Source of the DNA: an uncultured Bacteroidales bacterium
GTDB taxonomy: Bacteria; Bacteroidota; Bacteroidia; Bacteroidales; Paludibacteraceae
Reading direction: 5' to 3'
Assembly (NCBI GenBank): GCA_902792535.1
Contig: CADAZU010000005.1
Location: 1-52,749 of the forward strand
DNA length: 52,749 nt
The translations under genes were made by a program, and so were the position numbers. Below the pieces are notes generated by a model that saw only the letters and a program-made list of their open reading frames with translations, was not told the DNA's origin and did not search any database. Below are positions 17,032 through 25,505 of the stretch, piece after piece; position 1 is the stretch's first letter, and every line of letters begins with the position of its first letter.

Positions 17032-18591
17032 ATGGAATTAAGCGAACAAGAACAAGTACGGCGGCAGAGTCTGCAAGCGATGCGTGATTTGGGGATTGAT
17101 CCCTATCCTGCAGCCGAGTATGAAGTGACGGGCTACTCCACGGAGATCAAAGCCGGTTTTGTAGATGAGCCATCAGAAGGCAGCCATCAGCAATCAGAAT
17201 GGCACACGGGCGACACGGTGCGGATTGCGGGACGACTGATGTCCAAACGAATCATGGGAAAAGCGTCTTTCATTGAGATTCAGGATTCGAAGGGTCGTAT
17301 CCAAGTGTATGTCAGCCGCGATGATATCCAAGCGCCAGTAGCCGAAGGCGAGCAGCCGACGACCGTGGAGCAGCAGATGTACAACGTGGTATTCAAGAAA
17401 CTGCTGGATATCGGCGATTTCATCGGTATCGAAGGATTTGTTTTCCGCACACAGATGGGCGAGATTTCTGTTCACGCCAAGAAGCTGACAGTGCTGGCAA
17501 AGAGTCTTCGTCCGCTGCCGATCGTCAAATACAAAGACGGTGTGGCTTACGACGGATTTAACGATCCGGAGCAACGCTACCGCCAGCGTTACGTGGATCT
17601 CGTGGTCAACGACGGTGTGAAGGATACGTTCCTCAAACGCGCGACGATTCTCAGGACGATGAGACAGGTGTTTGACGAAGCCGGTTATACCGAGGTGGAG
17701 ACACCTATTTTGCAGCAGATCGCCGGAGGTGCTTCGGCTCGTCCGTTCATCACCCATCATAACTCGCTCGACGTGGATATGTACCTGCGTATCGCAACGG
17801 AGCTGTATCTGAAACGGCTGATCGTTGGCGGTTTCGAGGGCGTGTATGAGATCGGTCGTAACTTCCGCAACGAAGGAATGGACCGCAGCCACAACCCCGA
17901 GTTCACCTGCATGGAGCTGTATGTGCAATACAAGGACTATAACTGGATGATGGGCTTCACGGAGCAGCTGTTGGAGAAGATCGCGATTGCCGTGAACGGT
18001 TCGACCAAAGTCAAAGTGGGCGAGAACGAGATTGACTTCAAGGCTCCTTACCGCCGGTTGCCGATCCTCGATGCCATCAAAGAGAAGACCGGACTGGATC
18101 TGGCTTCAATGGACGAAGAAGCCATCCGCGCAGAGGCAAAGAAACTGGGCGTGGAGGACACGGAGCATATGGGCAAAGGCAAGTTGATCGACGAGATCTT
18201 CGGCGAGACCTGCGAGGGTACGTTTATCCAACCGACTTTCATTACCGACTATCCGGTTGAGATGTCTCCGCTGACGAAGATGCACCGGAGCAAACCGGGT
18301 CTGACGGAGCGATTCGAGCTGATGGTAAACGGCAAAGAGTTGGCTAATGCTTACTCGGAGCTGAACGACCCGATCGACCAATACAACCGCTTCGTTGAGC
18401 AGATGAAGCTGGCGGACAAGGGCGACGACGAGGCAATGGTGATTGACCATGACTTCATGCGCGCGCTGGAATACGGTATGCCGCCGACATCCGGTATCGG
18501 AATCGGTATCGACCGTCTGGCAATCCTCATGACCGGTCAGCCGACCATTCAGGAAGTGCTACTCTTCCCGACCATGAAACCGGAGGCATGA
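17032..18591 (+). CDS. lysS: Lysyl-tRNA synthetase, class II
   Basis: A 519-residue cytoplasmic enzyme that charges tRNA-Lys. The OB-fold (VRIAGRLMSKRIMGKASFIEIQD) is followed by the class II motifs: motif 2 in GVYEIGRNFRNEGMDRSHNPEFT and motif 3 in GIGIGIDRLAILMTGQ near the C-terminus. Residues 46-58 (EPSEGSHQQSEWH) are encoded by a 7-base repeat tract and appear as an extra loop before the OB fold. It is the first gene of a tight operon, with gpsA starting two bases after its stop and pgi behind that. Confidence 0.97.
   Translation: MELSEQEQVRRQSLQAMRDLGIDPYPAAEYEVTGYSTEIKAGFVDEPSEGSHQQSEWHTGDTVRIAGRLMSKRIMGKASFIEIQDSKGRIQVYVSRDDIQAPVAEGEQPTTVEQQMYNVVFKKLLDIGDFIGIEGFVFRTQMGEISVHAKKLTVLAKSLRPLPIVKYKDGVAYDGFNDPEQRYRQRYVDLVVNDGVKDTFLKRATILRTMRQVFDEAGYTEVETPILQQIAGGASARPFITHHNSLDVDMYLRIATELYLKRLIVGGFEGVYEIGRNFRNEGMDRSHNPEFTCMELYVQYKDYNWMMGFTEQLLEKIAIAVNGSTKVKVGENEIDFKAPYRRLPILDAIKEKTGLDLASMDEEAIRAEAKKLGVEDTEHMGKGKLIDEIFGETCEGTFIQPTFITDYPVEMSPLTKMHRSKPGLTERFELMVNGKELANAYSELNDPIDQYNRFVEQMKLADKGDDEAMVIDHDFMRALEYGMPPTSGIGIGIDRLAILMTGQPTIQEVLLFPTMKPEA
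17169..17203. repeat. In-frame heptad repeat inside lysS
   Basis: Five units in exact 7-base register: gccatca, gaaggca, gccatca, gcaatca, gaatggc. It codes for a hydrophilic loop ahead of the anticodon-binding OB fold. Confidence 0.7.
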
Positions 18592-18592
18592 T

Positions 18593-19582
18593 ATGTATCG
18601 CAAAATAGCAATATTAGGATCCGGTTCTTGGGCGACGGCTTTGGCTAAGATCGTCATGCAGAATCAGGGCGAGATCAATTGGTTTATCCGCCGTCAGGAG
18701 GTGATAGACGAGTTTATCTCGACCGGCAAGAACCCCACTTACCTTGGAGCCGCCAGTTTCGACGTGAGCCGCATTCATTTCTCGTCGGACATCAACCAGA
18801 CGGTGGCTCAATCGGATGTGCTGATCCTCGCGATTCCTTCGCCGTATGTGAAGCAGTCGCTCAATAAGATCCGCCGCGACATGACCCACAAAGTGGTCAT
18901 CTCCGCCGTCAAAGGTATGATTCCGGACGAGAACGTGATCGTGACGGATTACCTGCATGACCGATTCGGCATCCCGTTCGACCAACTGGGCGTGATAGCC
19001 GGTCCGTGTCACGCGGAGGAGATTGCGCTGGAGCGGCTTTCGTATCTCACCATCGGCTGCGAAAATCGCGCCAATGCGGAGATCTGGGCGAAACTATTCC
19101 AGACGCAGTACGTCCACACGATAACTTCCAGCGATGTGATCGGACTGGAGTACAGCTCGGTAATGAAGAACATCTACGCCATTGCCGCCGGCATGTGCCA
19201 AGCGCTGCATTACGGCGATAATTTCCAAGCCGTGCTGCTCTCCAACGCCATTCAGGAGATCCAGCGTTTCGCAACGGCGATGAGCAATGTGCCGCGCGAT
19301 ATCACCATGAGCGGTTACCTGGGCGACGTGCTCGTCACGGGCTATTCCCAGTTCAGCCGCAACCGCCAGTTCGGACAGATGCTCGGTCTGGGCTATTCGG
19401 TCAAAGCCGCGCAGATGGAGATGGAGATGGTGGCGGAAGGTTACTACGGCACGAAAGCGATCCACGAAGCGAACCAACGGATGCAGGTAGCCCTGCCGAT
19501 CGTGGACGCCATGTACGAGATCCTCTACAACCGCCAAAAAGCCAAAACGATTATCAAGTCATTAACTACTAAATTACAATAA
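18593..19582 (+). CDS. gpsA: NAD(P)H-dependent glycerol-3-phosphate dehydrogenase
   Basis: A 329-residue cytoplasmic enzyme making sn-glycerol-3-phosphate from dihydroxyacetone phosphate for phospholipid synthesis. It has the N-terminal [13 protein letters not shown] cofactor loop, [17 protein letters not shown], the [10 protein letters not shown] signature near residue 140, and the C-terminal [18 protein letters not shown] and [22 protein letters not shown] segments. Length is normal. It sits between lysS (2-base gap) and pgi (2-base gap). Confidence 0.96.
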   Translation: MYRKIAILGSGSWATALAKIVMQNQGEINWFIRRQEVIDEFISTGKNPTYLGAASFDVSRIHFSSDINQTVAQSDVLILAIPSPYVKQSLNKIRRDMTHKVVISAVKGMIPDENVIVTDYLHDRFGIPFDQLGVIAGPCHAEEIALERLSYLTIGCENRANAEIWAKLFQTQYVHTITSSDVIGLEYSSVMKNIYAIAAGMCQALHYGDNFQAVLLSNAIQEIQRFATAMSNVPRDITMSGYLGDVLVTGYSQFSRNRQFGQMLGLGYSVKAAQMEMEMVAEGYYGTKAIHEANQRMQVALPIVDAMYEILYNRQKAKTIIKSLTTKLQ

Positions 19583-19584
19583 TC

Positions 19585-20928
19585 ATGAAACTATGTCTTA
19601 AGAATGCAGCTCCGTTCGTGGACGCAGCTGCCCTGAAAAAACTGGAGTCACAAACCGAAGCAGCCAACCTCCTGCTGGAGAATGGTCAGGGAGCAGGAAA
19701 TGACTACATCGGATGGGTTCATCTGCCCTCCTCTATCACGGATGAGTTTCTGGCGGAAGTGCAGGCTTCTGCGGACGAGTTGCGCCGCCGTTGCGAGGTA
19801 GTGATCGTAGCCGGAATCGGTGGTTCCTATCTCGGTGCTCGCGCTGTGAATGAGGCTTTGAGTTCGTCTTTCGACGCCTTCGTAGCCAAAGACCGCAAAA
19901 ATCCGTATGTTGTGTATGCCGGAAATAACATCGGCGAGGACTATCTGGCAGAACTCATGGAGTTCCTTGCGGACAAGCAGTTCGGTATCATTAATATCTC
20001 CAAATCGGGTACGACGACCGAGACCGCGCTCGCTTTCCGTCTGCTGAAGACCATGCTGGAGAAGCAGGTTGGCAAAGAGGAAGCGAAACACCGTATCGTA
20101 GCCGTTACCGACCGCGCGAAAGGTGCGCTCCGCAGCCTCGCGACCAAAGAGGGATACAAGACGTTCGTTATTCCGGATAATGTGGGCGGTCGTTTCTCGG
20201 TACTCACGCCGGTGGGTCTGCTGCCGATTGCGGTTGCCGGAGGAGACATCAAAGCACTCGTTCGCGGCGCTCAGGAGATGGAGAAAGCTACGGACGTCAA
20301 AGTGCCGTTCGCGGAGAACCCGGCTTGCCAGTATGCAGCCATCCGTAACGCCCTCTATCAGAGCGGAAAGAAGATCGAGATCCTCGTCAACTTCAACCCG
20401 AAACTGCACTATTTCAGCGAGTGGTGGAAACAGCTGTACGGCGAGAGCGAGGGTAAGGATCACAAGGGTATTTTCCCTGCTTCCGTGGATTTCACGACCG
20501 ACCTGCACTCGATGGGTCAATGGATCCAGGACGGCGAGCGCACGATCTTTGAGACCGTGATCTCGATCGAGAAAGCCAACAAAACCGTGCTTGTTCCGAC
20601 GGACGAAGAGAACCTCGACGGACTTAATTTCCTCGCCGGAAAACGCGTGGATGAGGTGAACAAGATGGCTGAACTCGGCACGCAACTCGCCCACGTGGAC
20701 GGAGGTGTGCCTAATATCCATATTTCCTTCGAGAAGATCGACGAATACAACATCGGTCAGTTCATCTACTTCTTCGAGCGCGGATGCGGTATCTCCGGCT
20801 ATGTACTGGATGTCAATCCGTTCAACCAACCGGGCGTGGAGGCATACAAGAAGAATATGTTTGCGCTTCTCAACAAACCGGGTTATGAAGAGGAATCGAA
20901 AGCCATTCAGGCACGTCTCGCGAAATAA
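19585..20928 (+). CDS. pgi: Glucose-6-phosphate isomerase
   Basis: A 447-residue enzyme that interconverts glucose-6-phosphate and fructose-6-phosphate. Length fits the shorter bacterial PGI type. It has [15 protein letters not shown] near residue 75, [18 protein letters not shown] near residue 135, [14 protein letters not shown], and the [17 protein letters not shown] active-site stretch near residue 275. It is the last gene of the lysS operon and is followed by a strong hairpin terminator at 20947-20977. Confidence 0.96.
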   Translation: MKLCLKNAAPFVDAAALKKLESQTEAANLLLENGQGAGNDYIGWVHLPSSITDEFLAEVQASADELRRRCEVVIVAGIGGSYLGARAVNEALSSSFDAFVAKDRKNPYVVYAGNNIGEDYLAELMEFLADKQFGIINISKSGTTTETALAFRLLKTMLEKQVGKEEAKHRIVAVTDRAKGALRSLATKEGYKTFVIPDNVGGRFSVLTPVGLLPIAVAGGDIKALVRGAQEMEKATDVKVPFAENPACQYAAIRNALYQSGKKIEILVNFNPKLHYFSEWWKQLYGESEGKDHKGIFPASVDFTTDLHSMGQWIQDGERTIFETVISIEKANKTVLVPTDEENLDGLNFLAGKRVDEVNKMAELGTQLAHVDGGVPNIHISFEKIDEYNIGQFIYFFERGCGISGYVLDVNPFNQPGVEAYKKNMFALLNKPGYEEESKAIQARLAK

Positions 20929-20946
20929 ATCATCTTGCGACAAATG

Positions 20947-20977
20947 AAAAATCGGCACTCGTGTGAGTGCCGATTTT
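20947..20977. terminator. Bidirectional terminator between pgi and the DUF5103 gene
   Basis: A perfect 13-base stem, AAAATCGGCACTC with GAGTGCCGATTTT, around a GTGT loop. T-rich ends face both ways. It separates two convergent transcripts. Confidence 0.9.
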
Positions 20978-20980
20978 GTT

Positions 20981-22243
20981 TTATGGAGTCGATTTTAGTA
21001 TCTGTACACCGACCAGCCGGTCATACCGCGCGCCGAACGGACGCCAATAGGCATAGACGGCATACTCATTCTCGGTTTGCCAATAACTGCCGTCCACCCG
21101 CTGGGTGGTAGTTTTTGGCTGAGAGCCGAGTGCTGATGGCTGAGGGCTTTTCTCCACAAACCAATACTGGTAGTCATACCCACCCTGCTTGACGAGCGCG
21201 GTCAGCCAATAACATTTCGCTTCGGCGTCGTACTGCATTCGATTGCGCAGGCTTAACTCATTTTGGAATAACTCGCCGCCAATATACAGCGCGCCGTCGA
21301 ACCAAGGCTTGTCCGCCGGAAGCGTCCAATAGACCCACATATACTCCGCCTCGGTGTCGCTGTCAGCTGTGCGTTCGGCATTGACGACAAACCGTCCGTC
21401 GGAGTCGAACTCATGGATATACTGACCTTTGGAGATCTCGGTCGGAAAGAGCGAGACATGGTAGTCGCCCATCTCATGGAACACGCGGTCGATACCGTAA
21501 CCCGCATAGAAACAAGAGAATGCGTCGAAATGGTGGTACTCGTTTCCGCCCTCGAAGATCAGGGATTTGTTGTTAATATACCGCAAGTGCTTGGGTTCGA
21601 TGAACGTCGGTTGGGTCAGCGTCACGGAGTTGTCCAAACGGTTATTTTGGGTCACTACCACCCGGAACTCGGATGGCTGATAGCTGATGGCTGTGTTTTG
21701 CAGGTTAAGCTCCACGTCCACTTGCTGGAAACGACCGTTGAACTCTATATCCGTGTGGCTGCGCACTTTCGTATCGATCTTCACCATCGGCTCCACGACG
21801 CAGAATTCCACCTCCGCTACCCTATTCTCCGAATTGCCGTCCTCATAGACCGTCAGGCGGTAATTGCCGCTCTTGGTGATCGCCATGTCTTCGTTGGGGA
21901 ACTCAAACCAGTAATGGGTATATTCGCGGCTGGTGTTGATGGAGTGTTCATACTCGGTGATATCCCGTGTGGTGAAGCCCCGCAGGTACTCGCCGGACAA
22001 CAATTCGCTGCCGAGCATTTGCACGCTATAGGTATAGAAATGCACATCGTGGCTCATTTCGTCGAAGGATACATGCAGCGTGTTCTCCGGATCGCTTCCG
22101 TCCACGATGCCGTCCGTCAACTCCAGCACGCGTCTCTCCACGCGCAACGTGCGTATCTGCTCATTATAAACGCGCGTATGCGTCTGGGCGCACACCCCCA
22201 TCCACAGGCTTAAAACGACCAATATGAGTCCGAATCTCTTCAT
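20981..22243 (-). CDS. DUF5103 protein (type IX secretion plug-protein family)
   Basis: A 420-residue protein. The ATG at 22243 (MKRFGLILVVLSLWMGVCAQ) gives a clean signal peptide; in-frame sequence upstream of it overlaps the promoter. The body matches DUF5103: HVSFDEMSHDVHFYTYSVQML, then LLSGEYLRGFTTRDITEYEHSINT, then beta-rich domains ending in YWRPFGARYDRLVG. The family is described as a plug of the type IX secretion translocon and is widespread in Bacteroidota, including species without gliding. Two short segments, residues about 182-191 and 365-376, are encoded by 7-base repeats. Confidence 0.82.
   Translation of the reverse strand: MKRFGLILVVLSLWMGVCAQTHTRVYNEQIRTLRVERRVLELTDGIVDGSDPENTLHVSFDEMSHDVHFYTYSVQMLGSELLSGEYLRGFTTRDITEYEHSINTSREYTHYWFEFPNEDMAITKSGNYRLTVYEDGNSENRVAEVEFCVVEPMVKIDTKVRSHTDIEFNGRFQQVDVELNLQNTAISYQPSEFRVVVTQNNRLDNSVTLTQPTFIEPKHLRYINNKSLIFEGGNEYHHFDAFSCFYAGYGIDRVFHEMGDYHVSLFPTEISKGQYIHEFDSDGRFVVNAERTADSDTEAEYMWVYWTLPADKPWFDGALYIGGELFQNELSLRNRMQYDAEAKCYWLTALVKQGGYDYQYWFVEKSPQPSALGSQPKTTTQRVDGSYWQTENEYAVYAYWRPFGARYDRLVGVQILKSTP
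21117..21151. repeat. In-frame heptad repeat inside the DUF5103 gene (1)
   Basis: Five units in 7-base register: ggctgag, agccgag, tgctgat, ggctgag, ggctttt. On the coding strand it gives KSPQPSALGSQPK, a Ser/Pro/Gln-rich loop. Confidence 0.75.
21672..21699. repeat. In-frame heptad repeat inside the DUF5103 gene (2)
   Basis: Units cggatgg, ctgatag, ctgatgg, ctgtgtt in 7-base register. It encodes TAISYQPSE on the minus strand. Confidence 0.6.
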
Positions 22244-22251
22244 TTTCGCCT

Positions 22252-22282
22252 GCAAAAGTACAAAAAAAATGCCAAACGGCAA
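22252..22282 (-). promoter_or_regulatory. Promoter of the DUF5103 gene
   Basis: Minus-strand -7 box TACTTTTGC at 22260-22252 and -33 TTG at 22282-22280, 19 bases apart. The start codon is only about 9 bases after the -7 box, so the leader is very short. Confidence 0.7.
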
Positions 22283-22300
22283 AATATTTTGCATAAAAAT

Positions 22301-22332
22301 TTGCACAATTCAAAAAAAAGTAGTACCTTTGC
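22301..22332 (+). promoter_or_regulatory. Promoter of tRNA-Thr
   Basis: A -33 TTG at 22301-22303, 20 bases, then TACCTTTGC at 22324-22332. It fits the Bacteroidota consensus and stands about 40 bases before the tRNA. Confidence 0.7.
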
Positions 22333-22373
22333 ACCCGCTTTTCGCAAAAAACGAGAGTTCGCGCTTTGCGCTT

Positions 22374-22446
<73 letters not shown>

Positions 22447-22448
22447 CA

Positions 22449-22476
22449 AAGGGAGAAGACGTTGGTCTTCTCCCTT
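22449..22476 (+). terminator. Hairpin after tRNA-Thr
   Basis: GGGAGAAGAC (22451-22460) and GTCTTCTCCC (22465-22474) form a perfect 10-base stem around GTTG, extended by AA/TT. There is no long T-run, so termination is plausible but not certain. Confidence 0.6.
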
Positions 22477-22506
22477 GCCATTCCAAGGACTCTAATCCGG
22501 TGGTTC

Positions 22507-23238
22507 TTAGCCCACAAGGGGCACGATTATTGCGCGCAAGGTGCAATCTTCGACTCGCAAGGTCTTTAGCAAAGCCTTTTGCTCGTCTGTGATACGGAAA
22601 CTCTCAATGGCTTTCTGAATAGTTTTGTTATGCGTATCTTTCTCCAAGCGATGTTGCTCGATATAAGGCAGCGTAGCATCCCATTGTTTGGCAAGCGCTG
22701 TGGCAAAGAACCATGCCTGCATCATGCGGATGTAATACTCATCGCTCTTAATGGATGCAACCCATTCCAAGTACTCCGGTCGGAAAGCATCGTCCAAAAA
22801 GTAGCGCATCAGCATCCCTATGCCAAAACGGGTGATATAAGTGTGTGTGCTCTTCATCCACTTACGTATGTGCGGTAATAGTTCTTGCATATGCTTCCTA
22901 AAGCATTTAGGTGATAGTTGGTCGCAAGTAGCCCAATTATCCACATACGGCAGGAACTGCTCCAGATTAGCGATACAAGTGTTGAAATCCTTCTCTTCCG
23001 ACAGAATAAACGCGTGCACTTGGTTCTCGTCAAAATAGCGATGAGGCAAACTGTGCAAGAACTCTTGCGCAGCAGGAGTCTTGCAGATTTGCTTCGCCAT
23101 TTTGCGCAAGTCCGGTGTCCGCACACCAATAACCGTCTCGCGTTTGACAGTCGGCAGTAACTTGCTTTGGAAGTCAGCATACGCCTTGTCTTGCAAGGCA
23201 AAGAGTTTTGCGGTGATATCTACGCTATTTGTTTCCAT
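22507..23238 (-). CDS. AlkD-type DNA alkylation repair protein
   Basis: A 243-residue HEAT-like-repeat protein matching DNA alkylation repair (AlkC/AlkD) enzymes, which remove positively charged alkylated bases such as N3-methyladenine and N7-methylguanine. Supporting segments are VIGVRTPDLRKMAKQI near residue 40, WATCDQLSPKCF, and YITRFGIGMLMRYFLDD. The start at 23238 (METNSVDITAKLF) overlaps the upstream membrane-protein gene by 14 bases; a longer frame would overlap it by far more. It is the last gene of a six-gene, translationally coupled operon that begins with an ADP-ribosylglycohydrolase. Confidence 0.87.
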   Translation of the reverse strand: METNSVDITAKLFALQDKAYADFQSKLLPTVKRETVIGVRTPDLRKMAKQICKTPAAQEFLHSLPHRYFDENQVHAFILSEEKDFNTCIANLEQFLPYVDNWATCDQLSPKCFRKHMQELLPHIRKWMKSTHTYITRFGIGMLMRYFLDDAFRPEYLEWVASIKSDEYYIRMMQAWFFATALAKQWDATLPYIEQHRLEKDTHNKTIQKAIESFRITDEQKALLKTLRVEDCTLRAIIVPLVG

Positions 23239-23734
23239 TAAATCCAATCGGTAAGAACCGCCCTGTGCGACGGCAATAAGACTCGTATTCTTCGCCAAAA
23301 TCCTGACGGAGACGTTTCTCCTCAGTCAGTACTTGCACGAACATGATAGCAAAGAACACACACCACACCAATAATGCCTGCCATGTCCATAGCCAGACGA
23401 TAAACGACACGAGATAAACAAGCGTTCCTGTCAACATTGGATTGCGGTTGATGCGGTAAGGACCTTCCGTCATCAGATATTGCGTGCGAGGAGCCACCTC
23501 ATGTCCGAACGCATCCATCGGATTGCCTTTGCCGCGAAGCTTCATATAGACAATAGTCCACACGCTGAGTGTTAAGCCGCCCACCATCAACAGTCCTGTC
23601 AGGGATGCACGCAATGCACCGATATGTTCCAATGCCGGCATTCCTGATGCCAGCCACATAATCGTCGGCAAAAGCACTACGAACATCACTCCGCCAAGCA
23701 CATAGCCGGCTCTGTTTTGAATGGTCTTTTTCAT
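23225..23734 (-). CDS. Isoprenylcysteine carboxyl methyltransferase-family membrane protein
   Basis: A 169-residue protein with about four membrane helices and the family signature TEGPYRINRNPMLTGTLVYL near residues 90-110, followed by EEKRLRQDFGEEYESYCRRTGRF. Bacterial members are SAM-dependent or reductase-like membrane enzymes of mostly unknown substrate. The ATG at 23734 is preferred over a GTG three codons upstream. It lies between a 37-codon gene (15-base gap) and the AlkD gene (14-base overlap). Confidence 0.83.
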   Translation of the reverse strand: MKKTIQNRAGYVLGGVMFVVLLPTIMWLASGMPALEHIGALRASLTGLLMVGGLTLSVWTIVYMKLRGKGNPMDAFGHEVAPRTQYLMTEGPYRINRNPMLTGTLVYLVSFIVWLWTWQALLVWCVFFAIMFVQVLTEEKRLRQDFGEEYESYCRRTGRFLPIGFNGNK

Positions 23735-23749
23735 ATCAATCACTTAGTA

Positions 23750-23863
23750 TTAATATCCACGGACAAACTGTCCTTCGGGTTGGTACTCCAGAAAGCAACT
23801 ATTCTCCCGCTGCTCCTCGTCTATCGCTTGCTGCTGTTGCGCTATGTACTCGTCGTAAGTCAT
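23750..23863 (-). CDS. 37-residue protein in the ADP-ribose/repair operon
   Basis: A small frame starting at the ATG at 23863, which overlaps the stop of the upstream 78-residue gene by 4 bases, and ending 15 bases before the next gene. The product is very hydrophilic, begins MTYDEYIAQQQQ, and is rich in Gln and Glu, with one Cys. I do not recognise it. Its coupling on both sides makes it likely to be translated. Confidence 0.5.
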   Translation of the reverse strand: MTYDEYIAQQQQAIDEEQRENSCFLEYQPEGQFVRGY

Positions 23864-24096
23864 AACATTACACAGATTCTTCCGGCTTCTTTGGTGAAGA
23901 TTGAGGGATAACGGCAAATGCAGGCATAGACCTGCGCGGAGGTAACCGGTTTGCCGTCCTTACGCAAGTGCCATCCATTGCGGTTGATAGCGGCGGCTAT
24001 CTGGTCAGTCGTCTTTCCATGACCATCCGACATGATGGCATACCTGCGAAAGCAGTTTCTCCGCTTCGCGTCGATTATTGCTTCCTCAATTTTCAT
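23860..24096 (-). CDS. Small winged-helix-like protein
   Basis: This 78-residue protein reads GHGKTTDQIAAAINRNGWHLRKDG, then PVTSAQVYACICRYPSIFTKEAGRICVML. The layout (helix, 'IAAAINRNG', second helix, then a 'YPSIF...G' wing) resembles the HARE-HTH domain found at the N-terminus of restriction and chromatin proteins and of RNA polymerase delta. That assignment is by eye and tentative. Its start overlaps the Nudix stop by one base and its stop overlaps the next start by 4 bases. Confidence 0.6.
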   Translation of the reverse strand: MKIEEAIIDAKRRNCFRRYAIMSDGHGKTTDQIAAAINRNGWHLRKDGKPVTSAQVYACICRYPSIFTKEAGRICVML

Positions 24097-24554
24097 TAGT
24101 CAATCTTTAACACTTTCTTTGCGTCAGCCAAAATCTTGTCATGGTCGAAAGCGAGTTTCGGCAACGCATTCATCGGCCACCATTTGGCTGCAGCGGCGTC
24201 GTCTGCGGCAGTTGCTTCCGGCATAGTGGTCATGGCGGTATAAGCTGCTGTGATGACACGTCCACGTGGATCACGCTCTACGTCGGAATAGATACCCACC
24301 AACTGCATGCCGGTCAGCACAATGCCGGTCTCTTCCTCCAGTTCCCGCTCGGCACAACGAGCAACCGTCTCATCCATCTCAAGAAACCCACCCGGAAAAG
24401 CCCAGCAACCTTTGTACGGCTCATTACCGCGTTGAATAAGTAGCACATGCATCTGTCCGTCTTTCTCGGCAAAGAGCACGGCATCAGCCGTCACACTTGC
24501 CCGTGGCCAACGATAGGCATATAGCCCGTTCGATGTCTTTGTGTAGTCTATCAT
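24096..24554 (-). CDS. Nudix hydrolase
   Basis: A 152-residue protein with an intact Nudix box, GGFLEMDETVARCAERELEEETGI, at about residues 55-78, with the catalytic REexEE glutamates present. The N-terminal ASVTADAVLFAE and the GCWAFPGGFLE lead-in match the ADP-ribose pyrophosphatase-like and NrtR-like subgroup. The substrate is not proven. Its neighbour, an ADP-ribosylglycohydrolase overlapping it by 4 bases, would release ADP-ribose, which makes ADP-ribose a reasonable guess. Confidence 0.9.
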   Translation of the reverse strand: MIDYTKTSNGLYAYRWPRASVTADAVLFAEKDGQMHVLLIQRGNEPYKGCWAFPGGFLEMDETVARCAERELEEETGIVLTGMQLVGIYSDVERDPRGRVITAAYTAMTTMPEATAADDAAAAKWWPMNALPKLAFDHDKILADAKKVLKID

Positions 24555-25396
24555 AGTTCAGCCAATTTCTCCATTACTTCCCAAAACTCCTTAGGCAGGC
24601 GCATACGCATCTGCTCGATGATCTCGTCGGGAATATCCTTATAATAAGCCTGTGCAATGCCTCCGGTGATGCAAGCGAGCGTATCGGAGTCACCACCGAG
24701 CGAAACCGCGAGACGGATAGACTCCTCATAGTCGTGGCTGTCGAAGAATGCCAAGAATGCAGGCGGCACGGTGCCTTGACAAGAAGACTCCCAGTCGTAG
24801 TACGGTCGTATCTCGTCGCAAGTGTGCTTTAAGTCATAACCGAAGGTCTGCTCTATATAAATTCGTATTGCCTCCTTCGTCTCGCCCTGACGAGCCATGA
24901 AGATAGCAGCTGCAGTGGCTTGCGCGCCCTTGATGCCTTCGGGATGATTGTGCGTGATCTCTGCACTACGTTTGCCCAAGTCCAATGCCTCTTCGATAGA
25001 TTTAGCAGCCCATCCGCAAGCCGATGCACGCATAGCAGAACCATTGCCATACGAGTTATATGGATGACGCTTGCCGTCCTCAAACGGTTGACCATTGAAG
25101 TCATGTAACCTCTGCGGTTGGAAGAGCCACGTGCGGAATCCGCCACCATAACCACCCATCGGGCATTGATAGTGTTTCGCCCAATAGACCAAACGATCCT
25201 CCAACTGTTCTTGCGAGCGGTCTGTATTCACCAACCAATCAGCCACGGCGATAGTCATGATGCTATCGTCGGTGTATTCCGCACGGCGGTCAAACAGCGG
25301 CTGAAAATCGGTCGTCTTGATGTTATCAAACTCATACACAGAGCCCACGGTATCACCGATGATAGCTCCTAAACAAGGAAATTTACTCGTGTCCAT
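24551..25396 (-). CDS. ADP-ribosylglycohydrolase family protein
   Basis: A 281-residue protein of the ARH/DraG family, which removes ADP-ribose from proteins, or from nucleic acids in some members. Metal-binding motifs are visible: YTDDSIMTIAVADWL near residues 40-55 and GGDSDTLACITGGIAQA near residues 235-250. The length is normal. It is the first gene of a six-gene run with overlapping ends (ARH, Nudix, wHTH, 37-residue, ICMT, AlkD). The promoter (25455-25491) carries the palindromic operator shared with two other operons. Confidence 0.9.
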   Translation of the reverse strand: MDTSKFPCLGAIIGDTVGSVYEFDNIKTTDFQPLFDRRAEYTDDSIMTIAVADWLVNTDRSQEQLEDRLVYWAKHYQCPMGGYGGGFRTWLFQPQRLHDFNGQPFEDGKRHPYNSYGNGSAMRASACGWAAKSIEEALDLGKRSAEITHNHPEGIKGAQATAAAIFMARQGETKEAIRIYIEQTFGYDLKHTCDEIRPYYDWESSCQGTVPPAFLAFFDSHDYEESIRLAVSLGGDSDTLACITGGIAQAYYKDIPDEIIEQMRMRLPKEFWEVMEKLAEL

Positions 25397-25454
25397 ACTA
25401 CCTAATTTTTGAAATAATCGTTTGAACTCCTAAGATTGAAATTAGAAATCCGTA

Positions 25455-25491
25455 GCAAAATTAGCACATCAAACTGACACTACAAGTCAGT
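25455..25491 (-). promoter_or_regulatory. Shared operator-promoter A (ADP-ribose/repair operon)
   Basis: The inverted repeat ACTGAC (25473-25478), 7 bases, GTCAGT (25486-25491) covers the -33 TTG at 25485-25483. The -7 box TAATTTTGC is at 25463-25455, exactly 19 bases away. The same arrangement is at 32282-32318 and 38656-38692. Transcription would start near 25449, about 50 bases before the ARH gene. Confidence 0.85.
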
Positions 25492-25505
25492 CATGCAAAA
25501 AAATG

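Noticed and set aside
19648-20958. A 436-codon open frame on the minus strand
   Set aside because: It is antisense to pgi, which has complete isomerase motifs and sits in the lysS-gpsA-pgi operon.
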